Shown here: piece by piece, positions 49,458 to 58,622 of the stretch
Numbering within the stretch: the stretch's first letter is position 1
How the letters are laid out: each line of letters starts with the position of its first letter
Source of the DNA: Lentisphaerae bacterium GWF2_50_93
GTDB taxonomy: Bacteria; Verrucomicrobiota; Lentisphaeria; Victivallales; GWF2-50-93
Direction of reading: 5' to 3'
DNA: 64,000 nt
Assembly: GCA_001804815.1 (NCBI GenBank)
Contig: MHBI01000007.1
Location: forward strand, 1 to 64,000
Made by a program: the position numbers and the translations under genes
The notes under the pieces: model-generated
What the model was told of the DNA's origin: nothing
Database searches by the model: none
Seen by the model: only the letters and a program-made list of their open reading frames with translations

Positions 49458-50981
49458 TTATTTCTGTATCTCGATATTCAACTTCTCGATCTTGTAGTGC
49501 ATAATGCGCTGCGTGGTCTTGAGAGTCCGCGCCGCTGCGGCAACGTTCCAGCGGTTGTTCTTCAATGCGTCGACAATCAATTCCTTTTCAAAGGATGCGA
49601 CCATCGTATCAAAGGATGCGCCCTCCTCGGGAACTATCGACGTGCCGCTCTCCTGCGCGGTCTGCAGGGACGGGGGAAGGTCGTAGGCGTTGACAACGTC
49701 GTTTGTCGTCACAAGGACCGCCCTTTCAATCGAGTTCTCCAGCTCCCTCACGTTTCCCGGCCAGTGATACGCCACCATCATGTTGATGGCCGGCGTCGAG
49801 ATCCTGCGCACGTTCTTGTTGTACATCTTGTTGTACTTGTCGAGGAAATGGTCGGCAAGTAGAATGATGTCCGACCTCCTCTCCTTGAGCGCCGGAAGAA
49901 TTATCGGAAAGACATTAAGCCTGTAGTAGAGATCCTCGCGGAACTTGCTTTCCTGTATCGCCTCCTCGAGATTGCGGCTGGTGGCGGCGATGATCCTCAC
50001 GTTGGATTCAACGAGCTCGTGCCCGCCCACCCGTTCAAAGACGCGCTCCTGGAGGACGCGCAGGAGTTTCACCTGCACGGGCTGGCTGATGTCGCCGATC
50101 TCGTCAAGGAAAAGCGTTCCGCCGTTCGCGATCTCAAAGCGCCCCTTGCGCTGCTGCAACGCCCCGGTGAAAGATCCCTTTTCATGGCCGAAAAGTTCGC
50201 TCTCGATCAGGTTTTCAGGAAGCGCCGCGCAGTTCACGGCAATGAACGGTCCGCCCTTCCTGGGACTCGCATAATGGATCGCCCTGGCGACAAGTTCCTT
50301 GCCGGTTCCGGATTCGCCGCGTATCAGGACGGTCGCCTGGCTGTCCGCCACCTGCGCGATCATCGCATATACCGCCTTCATGCTGCTGCAGTTTCCGATG
50401 ATGTTGCTGGGATGGAACTGCACTCCGAGTTCCTGGCGCAGCCTTTCATTCTCATTGCGCAGCACGTCCTTCTCCTCTATCTCATGCTTGAAGGTGGCGA
50501 CTGCGTCGGCAAGTATGTTCGAAAGTATCTTCAGCAGGCCGAGCGCCTTCTGGAGCTTCTCGTCGGATGCCGTCGGATGATCGATCCCCAGGGTGCCTAT
50601 GACTTCACCGCCGTGCTTGATCGGCACACAGATATAGGCGGTCTTTGCGGCGCGCTTCGCCTTTGTCTTCCCTAGAAAGGAAGGCTCCTTGGATATGTCG
50701 GGGATTATTATCGGCTTTCCAGTGGCGGCGACTTTTCCATTGACGCCTTCTCCCAGCTTGTATTGTCCGCGTTTCTTCTCATCTTCGGTAAGACCGCTGG
50801 AGGCCTCTATGACAAGTATGTTTCCACGGCGCAGCGTGAAGGCTCCATGCTCGAAGCCCATCTCATGCTGGAGAATGTCCAGCACTTCCCTGAGCAGGGA
50901 CGAAACATTCCTCTGATGCACGAGCGCATGGCTTATCTTGTCGAGGATATTGAGTTCGAGGTTATCATTGTGTTCGTTCAT
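49458..50981 (-). CDS. Sigma-54-dependent transcriptional activator (GAF-AAA-Fis, NifA-like)
   Basis: An N-terminal GAF domain (about 8-165) precedes an AAA+ domain with Walker A GESGTGKE (222-229), the sigma-54 contact loop as GSFTGA (269-274, usually GAFTGA), Walker B FLDEIGD (291-297) and WPGNVREL (407-414). A Fis-type helix-turn-helix closes it (NNRWNVAAAARTLKTTQRIMHYKIEKLNI). It activates transcription from -24/-12 promoters in response to a small molecule sensed by GAF. The RIMHYKIEKLNI ending is typical of NifA relatives, but no nif gene is in view. Targets are unknown. Confidence 0.93.
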   Translation of the reverse strand: MNEHNDNLELNILDKISHALVHQRNVSSLLREVLDILQHEMGFEHGAFTLRRGNILVIEASSGLTEDEKKRGQYKLGEGVNGKVAATGKPIIIPDISKEPSFLGKTKAKRAAKTAYICVPIKHGGEVIGTLGIDHPTASDEKLQKALGLLKILSNILADAVATFKHEIEEKDVLRNENERLRQELGVQFHPSNIIGNCSSMKAVYAMIAQVADSQATVLIRGESGTGKELVARAIHYASPRKGGPFIAVNCAALPENLIESELFGHEKGSFTGALQQRKGRFEIANGGTLFLDEIGDISQPVQVKLLRVLQERVFERVGGHELVESNVRIIAATSRNLEEAIQESKFREDLYYRLNVFPIILPALKERRSDIILLADHFLDKYNKMYNKNVRRISTPAINMMVAYHWPGNVRELENSIERAVLVTTNDVVNAYDLPPSLQTAQESGTSIVPEEGASFDTMVASFEKELIVDALKNNRWNVAAAARTLKTTQRIMHYKIEKLNIEIQK

Positions 50982-51098
50982 TTTACATCCTTGATGAAAG
51001 TGACAATTTTGTCTGGCCTAGTCCCTTAGTTTCAAAAATGTAAAATAACATGGCAAGAAGTTTTTCATAATGGATAATAAATTTTCCGGCCGGATAAT

Positions 51099-51623
51099 TT
51101 ATAAGCTGTTCAGGCCGGTCATGATTTCATTGACCAGCGGGTCAAGCATGTTTCTTTCCTGGATGGTGAATTCGGTATAGTAGAAGTCTATGGATTTCTT
51201 GAGGCGCTTCCTGCCTTCATCGGTGTTCATGTCCACCTTGATCTTCTCGCGCTGTTCGGGATTGAGCTTTGAAAACCCCTCCCTCACCTTGACGACCATC
51301 TCCTCGACCTTGGCCTGTTTTTCGGGCTCGGACATGTTCCTGATCTTCTCACGCGCATCGGTAAGGCGCTGGCGCATGATCTCGGTGATGAGGCGCTCTC
51401 GCGTTTCCGGCTTGAGCTTGTCCATCAGCTTGCGGAACTCCTTGCGGGTCTCCTCGTCCTCCTTGCCAGGTTCGCCCGCAAGGATGATGTTCTTGACCCT
51501 GTTGTATTCCTGCTCCTCCGGATCCGGTTTAATCACGCCGTATATCACAAGCCCTGCAAGCAGGAGCGACACCCCCACAAGCAGAGCCATCCTGCGCATC
51601 TTCACTTTAGCCAAGCTGTTCAT
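51099..51623 (-). CDS. Membrane-anchored helical protein of unknown function
   Basis: From ATG 51623 (AAAGGAT upstream) the product is 174 residues: a short basic start, one helix (ALLVGVSLLLAGLVIYGVI) and then a highly charged, wholly helical domain with repeated RERLITEIMRQRLTDAREKI, MSEPEKQAKVEEMVVKVREG and LNPEQREKIKVDM units. The repeats look like tandem helical hairpins of about 35 residues. It is probably periplasmic and anchored in the inner membrane. No family is recognised. Confidence 0.68.
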   Translation of the reverse strand: MNSLAKVKMRRMALLVGVSLLLAGLVIYGVIKPDPEEQEYNRVKNIILAGEPGKEDEETRKEFRKLMDKLKPETRERLITEIMRQRLTDAREKIRNMSEPEKQAKVEEMVVKVREGFSKLNPEQREKIKVDMNTDEGRKRLKKSIDFYYTEFTIQERNMLDPLVNEIMTGLNSL

Positions 51624-51758
51624 GAAATATCCTTTGTTTACGTATAATATACTCTTTGGGCAGGAAAGGTTACAAGAGAAAGAGTAAATATCCTGACTCC
51701 GCTCCGCTTTGCGGCGATTTTTCTTGAATACCAAAATACAACGGTATATTATTGGATC

Positions 51759-52640
51759 ATGGATAGAAAAATTGAAAAATCTTTGGCATCGAGAGCGGTA
51801 GAGCTAGGAAAAAGCGGCAAGGCGGAAGCCGTACCAGAACTTCTCTATCTGGCAAAGTCCTCTTCCTATGATGTAAGACGATTAGCAGTCTCTGCGCTTG
51901 GCAAGCTTGCCGGAATTGCGAATTCCGCAGATGTCGTACCTTTCATTTCCCATATCCTGCGAGATCCGCATCCGCAGGTGCGACAGTATGCCATCAAGGC
52001 ATTATCGTCCTATGGGGCCGGCTCCAAGGCCGTCCTCCATGACCTTCGCGATATATCTGTAAATCCATCCGAGAAGGAATACAATCGTACCGACGCCATC
52101 AAAGCTGTAAGTATAATCTCCGAGGCGCAGCGAATCAGAGAGCAGCAAGCGGCTCACAAATGCCAGAAATGCGGACTTCCCATCATCTCCGACGAATACG
52201 CCAGGAGCATGAAGGCCTTCCAGCGCATCTACTGCGACAAATGCTTCGACGAAGTCTTCCTGAAACGCCGCAACTTCGACACCGAAGTGGAACTGAACAA
52301 GACCATAACCGCCAAGGACGGAACACTCGTGCAATCCGATGGAGAAAGGCAAATCGCCGACTTCCTCAATTCTTCCGCAATAAAATTCCGTTACGATGAA
52401 CGTATCAGAATTATTGATGGCCTTGCCATCAGGCCCGACTTCTACCTGCCAGAATTCGACGTCTACATCGAATACTGGGGCATGGACACAGCCGACTACA
52501 AGATAGGCATGCTCAAAAAACAGAAACTCTACCAGCAGGAAGGCAAAAAACTAGTCTCCCTGCACTTCAGCGAGAAAGCACGCCTCGCCGAAATCCTCAG
52601 GGGCAAACTCAGCAAGTATATGGTTGCAGCTAAAACTTGA
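51759..52640 (+). CDS. HEAT-repeat / zinc-ribbon / PD-(D/E)XK nuclease-like protein
   Basis: The 293-residue protein is built of three parts. Residues about 1-130 are HEAT-like helical repeats (AVPELLYLAKSSSYDVRRLAVSALGKLAG, HPQVRQYAIKALSSYG). Residues about 136-175 hold a four-Cys ribbon (CQKCG ... CDKC). Residues about 190-293 resemble the nuclease fold seen with UvrD/HelIV-type helicases: SDGERQIADFL, then RPDFYLPEFDVYIEYWG, with the metal-site Asp and Glu but Tyr where Lys is usual. It is 82 bases upstream of uvrA on the same strand, which suggests a DNA-repair role, though uvrA seems to have its own leader. Confidence 0.72.
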   Translation: MDRKIEKSLASRAVELGKSGKAEAVPELLYLAKSSSYDVRRLAVSALGKLAGIANSADVVPFISHILRDPHPQVRQYAIKALSSYGAGSKAVLHDLRDISVNPSEKEYNRTDAIKAVSIISEAQRIREQQAAHKCQKCGLPIISDEYARSMKAFQRIYCDKCFDEVFLKRRNFDTEVELNKTITAKDGTLVQSDGERQIADFLNSSAIKFRYDERIRIIDGLAIRPDFYLPEFDVYIEYWGMDTADYKIGMLKKQKLYQQEGKKLVSLHFSEKARLAEILRGKLSKYMVAAKT

Positions 52641-52684
52641 TCCCCTCATTTTCACTCCAACAGTAGTTTTTCAGGATTATTTGT

Positions 52685-52724
52685 ATATATTTTCCGACAG
52701 ATTTTAATCTGGCGGAAAATATAT
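52685..52724 (+). promoter_or_regulatory. Long hairpin sequestering the uvrA ribosome site and start codon
   Basis: ATATATTTTCCG (52685-52696) pairs with CGGAAAATATAT (52713-52724), and CAGATT (52698-52703) with AATCTG (52706-52711), giving 18 bp with one A/G mismatch and a two-base TT tip. The ribosome site GGCGG and the first two bases of the ATG at 52723 are in the paired arm. Translation would need the hairpin to open, so it could act as an RNA thermometer, protein site or attenuator. Confidence 0.7.
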
Positions 52725-55578
52725 GTTCAAGGACATCATCATCAAGGGTGCGCGGCAGCACAACCTCAAGGGGATAAACGTCACCATCCCCAGGCACAAG
52801 CTCGTCGTCATCACCGGACTCAGCGGATCCGGAAAATCCTCCCTGGCCTTCGACACGCTCTACGCAGAAGGACAGCGCCGGTATGTCGAGAGCCTGTCAT
52901 CTTATGCCCGACAGTTCCTGGACCAGATGCAGAAACCCGACGTCGAGCACATCGAAGGCCTTTCCCCGGCCATCGCAATCGAGCAGCGCACCGCCGGAAG
53001 CAATCCGCGATCAACAGTAGCGACAACAACTGAAATCTATGACTATCTCCGCCTGCTCTATGCCCACATCGGCAAGCCTCACTGCCCGAAGTGCGGTGTC
53101 GCAATCAAAGGACAGAGCGCCGAGGCCATCTGCGAGAAAATAATCACGCTTCCGCCAAACAGGAAAATGATGCTCCTCGCACCATATGTCATCGGAAGAA
53201 AAGGCGAGCAGAAGGACATTCTCGACAAGCTCAAGCGCGACGGATTCGTCAGGGCGCGCATCGACGGTGAAATCTATGAGCTCGACGGAAAACTTCCAAA
53301 GCTCGAGAAAAACATCCGCCACAGCATCGAGGCCGTCGTCGACCGCCTGGTCACCGGCAAAACCGAGTCATCCCGCCTAAACGACTCCATCGAACTCGCG
53401 CTCCGCTGCGGCGAAGGCGTCATCACAGTCCTCCTGGAAAATCCCGAAGACAAAAAAGGCAAATGGACGGAGGAGCAGATCAGCGAACAGCTCGCATGCG
53501 TCAAATGCGGAATCAGCTTCGGTCAGCTCGCGCCACGCAACTTCTCATTCAACAGCCCGTACGGGGCATGTCCGACCTGCAACGGCCTCGGCACCCAGCT
53601 CATCTTCGATCCGGAAATGGTGATCCCCGATCCGGGCAGGACAATCAAGCAGGGGGCCATCCCTCCCTGGCGCAGAGGCCCGCGCCGCCTCATGATCTAC
53701 TATAAACACCTCCTCAGATGCATCGCTGAACATTTCGGGATTGAGGACATGGTGACAATGCCGTTCAAGGATATTCCGAAGAATGTCAGGGATGTCCTCC
53801 TCAACGGCAGCGGAGACGATATAATAAAGTTCGACTACTGGCGTTCAGGAAAAATGCACAAGCTCGCAAAGCCGTTTGAAGGGATCCTCAAGAATCTCCA
53901 GCGCCGCTACCTTGAGACGGAAAGCGAGGATGTAAGGGAGCGCCTCAAGAAATACATGGCCCGCAGATGCTGTCCGGAATGCAAAGGCAACCGACTGCGC
54001 CCCGAAAGCCTCGCGGTAAAAGTCGGAGATATCGGCATACACAAGTATAACGAACTCACAGTCGCAGACGCCGACAGCTTCTTCGAGAAACTCAAGCTCA
54101 ACGATGAGGAGAAGACCATCGCGCACGAGGTCATCCGCGAAATCCGCAGCCGTCTGAGCTTCCTTAAGGATGTCGGACTTTCATACCTGAACCTCAACCG
54201 CGAAAGTGGAACTCTATCGGGAGGAGAAGCCCAGCGCATACGTCTTGCCACACAGATCGGCAGCGGACTTACGGGAGTCCTGTACATTCTCGACGAACCC
54301 AGCATCGGACTCCACCAGAAGGACAATGTCAAGCTTCTCAACACTCTAGAAAAACTGCGCGACACCGGAAACACCGTCATCGTGGTCGAACACGATCTCG
54401 ACACCATCCGCAGGGCTGATTATGTACTCGATCTCGGCCCTGGCGCAGGAAGACACGGTGGTGAACTCGTCGCAGCAGGAACTCCGAAGGAAGTCGAAAA
54501 GACGAAAGCTTCCATCACTGGCAAATATCTTTCCGGCGAAAGGACAGTCCCCCTGCCCTCCAAGAGAATCAAGGGAGACGGCAAGTGCCTTTCCATCGAA
54601 GGCGCGGAACACAACAACCTGAAAAAGATAAACGTCAAAATCCCGCTTGGTACTTTCTGCTGCATCACCGGTGTCTCAGGTTCAGGCAAAAGCAGTCTCA
54701 TCGACGACACACTGCGTGTCGCCCTCGACCGGCATTTCAAGATCGGCACCGGCATCCCTGGAAAGCACAAGAAGATAAGCGGGCTGGACAACATCCACAA
54801 GGTGATCGTGATCGACCAAAGCCCCATCGGCCGCACTCCGCGTTCGAATCCGGCGACATACACTGATGCATTCGGGATTATCCGCGACCTCTACGCAAAA
54901 CTTCCCGAATCAAAGATGCGCGGCTACAAGTCCGGCAGATTCAGCTTCAATGTAAAAGGCGGACGCTGCGAGGAATGCCATGGCGACGGCATGAAGAAGA
55001 TCGAAATGCAGTTCCTGCCGGAAGTCTACGTGACATGCTCCGCATGCAGGGGCAGACGTTTCAACCGCGAGACGCTCAGCGTCCTGTTCAAGGGCAGGAG
55101 CATCGCCGACGTACTTGAGATGACAGTAACAGACGCGGCTGATTTTTTCTCCGCAATCCCTAAACTCCACCGCAAGCTTAAGACTCTTGATGAAGTCGGC
55201 CTCGGCTACATCCATCTCGGACAGCCTGCGACAACTCTCTCAGGCGGCGAGGCGCAGCGCGTAAAGCTTTCCGCGGAACTCGCAAGAATTCCCCGCGGCC
55301 ACACCCTCTACATCCTAGATGAACCAACCACCGGACTTCATATTGCCGATGTCGAAAAACTTCTTGAAGTGTTGATGCGGCTCCGCGACCAGGGCAATAC
55401 CGTGCTAGTCGTCGAACACAACCTTGAACTCATCAAGACCGCAGACTACATAATCGATCTCGGACCGGAAGGCGGAGACAAAGGCGGACAGCTTGTCGCC
55501 GAAGGAACTCCCGAGCAGGTCGCAAAAAATCCGAAGTCCTTCACAGGACAGTTCCTGTCGGAAATACTGAAGAAGTAG
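52723..55578 (+). CDS. uvrA: Excinuclease ABC subunit A
   Basis: UvrA detects DNA damage in nucleotide excision repair and loads UvrB. The 951-residue chain is full length, with two ABC modules: Walker [10 protein letters not shown] (N-terminal) and GVSGSGKSS (C-terminal), two LSGGEAQR signatures, and zinc modules CPKC, CPTC-type and CEEC...[24 protein letters not shown] is a canonical start. Both nucleotide sites look intact. Its leader is the long hairpin described separately. Octamer repeats follow its TAG. Confidence 0.97.
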   Translation: MFKDIIIKGARQHNLKGINVTIPRHKLVVITGLSGSGKSSLAFDTLYAEGQRRYVESLSSYARQFLDQMQKPDVEHIEGLSPAIAIEQRTAGSNPRSTVATTTEIYDYLRLLYAHIGKPHCPKCGVAIKGQSAEAICEKIITLPPNRKMMLLAPYVIGRKGEQKDILDKLKRDGFVRARIDGEIYELDGKLPKLEKNIRHSIEAVVDRLVTGKTESSRLNDSIELALRCGEGVITVLLENPEDKKGKWTEEQISEQLACVKCGISFGQLAPRNFSFNSPYGACPTCNGLGTQLIFDPEMVIPDPGRTIKQGAIPPWRRGPRRLMIYYKHLLRCIAEHFGIEDMVTMPFKDIPKNVRDVLLNGSGDDIIKFDYWRSGKMHKLAKPFEGILKNLQRRYLETESEDVRERLKKYMARRCCPECKGNRLRPESLAVKVGDIGIHKYNELTVADADSFFEKLKLNDEEKTIAHEVIREIRSRLSFLKDVGLSYLNLNRESGTLSGGEAQRIRLATQIGSGLTGVLYILDEPSIGLHQKDNVKLLNTLEKLRDTGNTVIVVEHDLDTIRRADYVLDLGPGAGRHGGELVAAGTPKEVEKTKASITGKYLSGERTVPLPSKRIKGDGKCLSIEGAEHNNLKKINVKIPLGTFCCITGVSGSGKSSLIDDTLRVALDRHFKIGTGIPGKHKKISGLDNIHKVIVIDQSPIGRTPRSNPATYTDAFGIIRDLYAKLPESKMRGYKSGRFSFNVKGGRCEECHGDGMKKIEMQFLPEVYVTCSACRGRRFNRETLSVLFKGRSIADVLEMTVTDAADFFSAIPKLHRKLKTLDEVGLGYIHLGQPATTLSGGEAQRVKLSAELARIPRGHTLYILDEPTTGLHIADVEKLLEVLMRLRDQGNTVLVVEHNLELIKTADYIIDLGPEGGDKGGQLVAEGTPEQVAKNPKSFTGQFLSEILKK

Positions 55579-55580
55579 GA

Positions 55581-55626
55581 CGAACCGGCATATCGGCGTG
55601 CAGGAGTATCGGAGATCCAGCGAGGA
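55581..55626. repeat. Degenerate CGGNGNNN octamer repeats after uvrA
   Basis: Directly after the stop come units CGGCATAT, CGGCGTGC, AGGAGTAT, CGGAGATC and CAGCGAGG, an eight-base period. The segment aligns with 62860-62896, which also follows an AAGAAGTAG gene end. Confidence 0.5.
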
Positions 55627-55649
55627 TTAATCAACTCATAATTCATGGT

Positions 55650-56926
55650 TCATTCATCTTCACCAATTGGAATTCTCTTATAGTCCTTTGCCGATATCTT
55701 GTATTTCCCTTTCTCCTTGTCTATTGCCGTAATCCTGTACGTACCGGATACTTTACCTGCGGTCGGATTGGCATTGCAATCATCCTTGTTCCAAATGCTG
55801 AAAGAAAAGAATAATCCATCTTTGCTGAAATCATTCCATGTCCCTTTCCAGACACCCTCTCCTGGATTCAATTGGGAAGCATAACCATCCTTCGCATCAA
55901 CGAATTCCACATCCTGCAATTCCCCTGTTGGAAGGACACGGAAAACATGCTCGACATTGAAGTGACCAGTCCCATAGTAACTCTCTGACAAATGGATGAA
56001 ATGTTCTTTATTTTCCGAACCTTCCGGAACCATCCAGAAAAAACGGGCTTCTCGAAACATCCAAGCTCGCAATAAAATCCGCGCAGCATTTTGTAATCAT
56101 GTCCAACCTTCAAGTATATCGCTGCATCGTACGGCGGAGCAAACGGGCGTCTTCCAGCATGGACAGCAACAAATATCTGGTGAGTATTCCATGTTGTTTC
56201 AGTAATACCCCATTTCAGTTCCATTTTTCCTGCTCCTAGAAAAGGAGGCGGTATATTGGAGACTATCTCCTGCTTCGTGTAAAACTCCTTTTTATCAAGA
56301 GTTCGTTCCTGAAACCATGAACTCACAGCATATATTCCACCTGCAAACAGTAAAGACGAGGGCACGAGAATCCATAATACTGACTTCAGCTTCATCCCTT
56401 GAAACCCCTTACGGAATTTCTTCCATAAGAACATAAAGCCAAGCCCAACCCCGAAATAGAACATCGTGTTAACCGCAAAACCCAGCCAAATTGGAAGAAA
56501 CGGAATTCTCCTAAACGATTCGACGTTCATCCATATCGGGAATGAGTTCGTCAGGAATCCGCGGCGCGCTATCTCAAACACATGCAGATTCCCTTCACTC
56601 GGTGATTTGTTTCCCATCTTATCCGGCGTCTCATCAACGGCAGCCTGCATCGAAAGCATAGGAAAACCACTTCTGTAAAAGGCTAATTTGCTTCCCCCAA
56701 AAGATTCCGTCTCCCAAACACCTACCCCCCACTTAGTATACCACCAAGCCTTGATGCCGTTTGGACCAATGCTTTCACCGAGATCCGGATCTTCTTCAGG
56801 TTCCGTATATGGCGACCATAACATGCAACCCCAAGCTGCTAGCACATTGACTATCATGCTTATCACAAGAAGCAGAATGATACTGCCTGACGCGGAGCTG
56901 AAAACAATGGGAATTTTAATGTTCAT
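55650..56926 (-). pseudogene. Membrane protein of unknown function, frameshifted
   Basis: From ATG 56926 the chain has a first helix (SASGSIILLLVISMIVNVLAAWG), further helices near FLPIWLGFAVNTMFYFGVGLGFMFLW and VLWILVPSSLLFAGGIYAVSS, then a soluble part. At the run of six A (56038-56043; T on the coding strand) the frame changes: CFEKPV should continue FFWMVPEGSENKEHF, which lies in the next frame and ends at 55650. One extra T restores a single 425-residue protein. This is a real break, a sequencing error in a homopolymer, or slippage. Family not recognised; no clear ribosome site before the ATG. Confidence 0.7.
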
Positions 56927-57123
56927 GATTTGAGGAAGATAGCTCCGACATGGAGATGAGTCAAAGAATCTTTTACGAGTCATGCGCCAATGGCGAAACC
57001 GGAAGCTTACCGAGACCATCGGGTCACTCCTGCGATGGACTTCACTTTCCTTGGCGCCAACCATGTAATTCTTGTTTTTACCAGCGTCAGCAATTAGACG
57101 GAGTACAATTATTTAAAATTCAC

Positions 57124-57152
57124 TTGACTTCTAACTCCTTGCTGATTAAACT
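57124..57152 (+). promoter_or_regulatory. Likely promoter of mazEF
   Basis: TTGACT (57124-57129), 17 bases, then TAAACT (57147-57152), 38 bases before the antitoxin ATG. The rest of the 56927-57123 gap holds no gene I can support. Confidence 0.45.
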
Positions 57153-57189
57153 ATTGTCGAAGTATAACCAAGGCAATACCACGATATCG

Positions 57190-57426
57190 ATGAAAACAGC
57201 AATTTCCATTCCAAACGATGTGTTCAAGACAGCAGATGCCTTTGCCCGGCACAATAAGCTCTCCAGAAGCGCACTGTTTACCAGAGCCGTAACCGAGTTC
57301 TTGTCACTTCACCGTCAGGACAATGTGACAGAACAGCTCAACAAGGTCTACGGCAAACAGGAATCTGCGCTGGATCCTGTCATGCAAGGGCTACAGGCCT
57401 CATCAGTCTCCAAGGAGAAATGGTAA
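57190..57426 (+). CDS. mazE: MazE-like ribbon-helix-helix antitoxin
   Basis: The 78-residue protein MKTAISIPNDVFKTADAF followed by NKLSRSALFTRAVTEFL is a ribbon-helix-helix DNA-binding domain; the C-terminal tail would wrap the toxin. It binds and neutralises the following MazF and represses its own promoter. Its TAA overlaps the toxin ATG by one base. The start at 57190 is set by the domain's first strand. A longer frame upstream lacks support. Confidence 0.85.
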   Translation: MKTAISIPNDVFKTADAFARHNKLSRSALFTRAVTEFLSLHRQDNVTEQLNKVYGKQESALDPVMQGLQASSVSKEKW

Positions 57427-57764
57427 TGCAGCGCGGTGAGATCTGGTGGGCATCCTTACCGGAACCTGAAGGCTCCGGTCCGGGATATAGGCGTCCCGTA
57501 CTGATTATTCGAGCCAATGAGTTTAACCGGAGCAAGATTCACACGGTCATCGTTGCAGTGATCACTTCCAATCTGGCTCTTGCATTGGCTCCCGGCAACG
57601 TCCATCTCAGTTCTCGTTCATCCGGATTACCCAAAGAGTCTGTCGTGAACATCTCACAGTTGGTTACGATTGACAAGGGTTTTCTAACGGAAAGAATAAG
57701 ATCAATAGATCCGCATAAGATGAAAGAAGTAGAATCTGGCATTCGAACCGTCTTGGCTATATGA
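57426..57764 (+). CDS. mazF: MazF/PemK-family mRNA interferase toxin
   Basis: MQRGEIWWASLPEPEGSGPGYRRPVLIIRANEFNRS is the hallmark start with the catalytic Arg, and VIVAVITSN and NISQLVTIDKGFL are the other conserved strands. The product of 112 residues cleaves RNA when free of antitoxin. ATG 57426 is preferred over 57420 because AAGGAG is then 8-9 bases upstream. Organisation (antitoxin first, one-base overlap) is normal. Confidence 0.92.
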   Translation: MQRGEIWWASLPEPEGSGPGYRRPVLIIRANEFNRSKIHTVIVAVITSNLALALAPGNVHLSSRSSGLPKESVVNISQLVTIDKGFLTERIRSIDPHKMKEVESGIRTVLAI

Positions 57765-57849
57765 GCATCTGGCCAACCTGCTATGATTTTTTTCGTGTAA
57801 TTCGTTGCTTGTGCATTAATCGCTTCATGCCAGCCCCATTGATCGTCTT

Positions 57850-58254
57850 TTAAGACCATACTACCTTGACAGCATCATATTTCCTGAAGACATCATCGGC
57901 GGTCAGGACTTTCATCCTCTTCAGGATGGCCGTGGCGATTATGATCCTGTCGCATGGATCCTTGTGGATCACGGGCAGCTTTCCGGATAAGGCTGCAATT
58001 TCCCCTGTAACCGGCAGCTCAGTTATCCCATGCAGTTTTATGGCTTCCGAATACCATTTGAATGGCTCCATCGGCAATATTATTCTCTTCTTTGCGGCCA
58101 GCAAGGATATTTCCAATGCTGAAATCGCGGATATATGCAGGCTGTCCGGATTCCCGGCAATTGAACTTTTTGCAGAACTGCCCAGAGAGTCCAGATCCTC
58201 GACTAGCCATATCAGGGCACATGTATCCAGTAGAAGCATCGGAGGAACCTTCAT
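57850..58254 (-). CDS. vapC: VapC-like PIN-domain toxin
   Basis: MLLLDTCALIWL gives the first acidic residue of the PIN ribonuclease site; SALEISLLA gives Glu, and HKDPCDRIIIATAI gives the second Asp pair, with VLTADDVF as the last. Length 134 residues is usual. It probably cuts tRNA or rRNA. The ATG overlaps the Phd stop as ATGA. It converges on mazF with an 85-base gap, making two back-to-back toxin modules. Confidence 0.92.
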   Translation of the reverse strand: MKVPPMLLLDTCALIWLVEDLDSLGSSAKSSIAGNPDSLHISAISALEISLLAAKKRIILPMEPFKWYSEAIKLHGITELPVTGEIAALSGKLPVIHKDPCDRIIIATAILKRMKVLTADDVFRKYDAVKVVWS

Positions 58255-58499
58255 TTCATATGTTCAGGGAGATCGTTTTCATCAATTGCCGGCCTGGTAA
58301 GATCACATTTTATTTTGACCCCCATGAGCTTAGGATGCCTCTTGAACGGATTGTTCCTGGCATTGCCCCTTCCAGGAAACACGAGTTCCGCCATGGCTTT
58401 TCCCTTCCTGCAGATTCTCACTATTTCCTTCTTCTCATTTACAATGTGAAGAAGTTCGGATAGCCTTGTCTTGGCTTCGTATGTGTTTACTGTAATCAT
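58251..58499 (-). CDS. Phd/YefM-family antitoxin
   Basis: MITVNTYEAKTRLSELLHIVNEKKEIVRICRKGKAMAELV matches Phd/YefM antitoxins that bind DNA at the N-terminus and the PIN toxin through the C-terminal tail. Start ATG 58499 is preferred because GGGAGG lies 4 bases before it; a longer start at 58511 would place that ribosome site inside the gene. Length 82 residues. It pairs with the overlapping VapC. Confidence 0.9.
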   Translation of the reverse strand: MITVNTYEAKTRLSELLHIVNEKKEIVRICRKGKAMAELVFPGRGNARNNPFKRHPKLMGVKIKCDLTRPAIDENDLPEHMK

Positions 58500-58622
58500 A
58501 TGGCCTCCCAAAACTTAAGTTGGTCAAGTTGGTCTACTGACGGGAATATATTGCAGTTCTTCCAGAATTCAAGTGGAAAATGACTTTGCGTTATTTGTAA
58601 AATTCAGCCGTCCGGCGGAATT

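Noticed and set aside
56927-57064. Upstream extension of the frameshifted membrane protein (46 extra residues)
   Set aside because: The added residues are basic and uncharacteristic, and the natural start MNIKIPIVF precedes the first helix.
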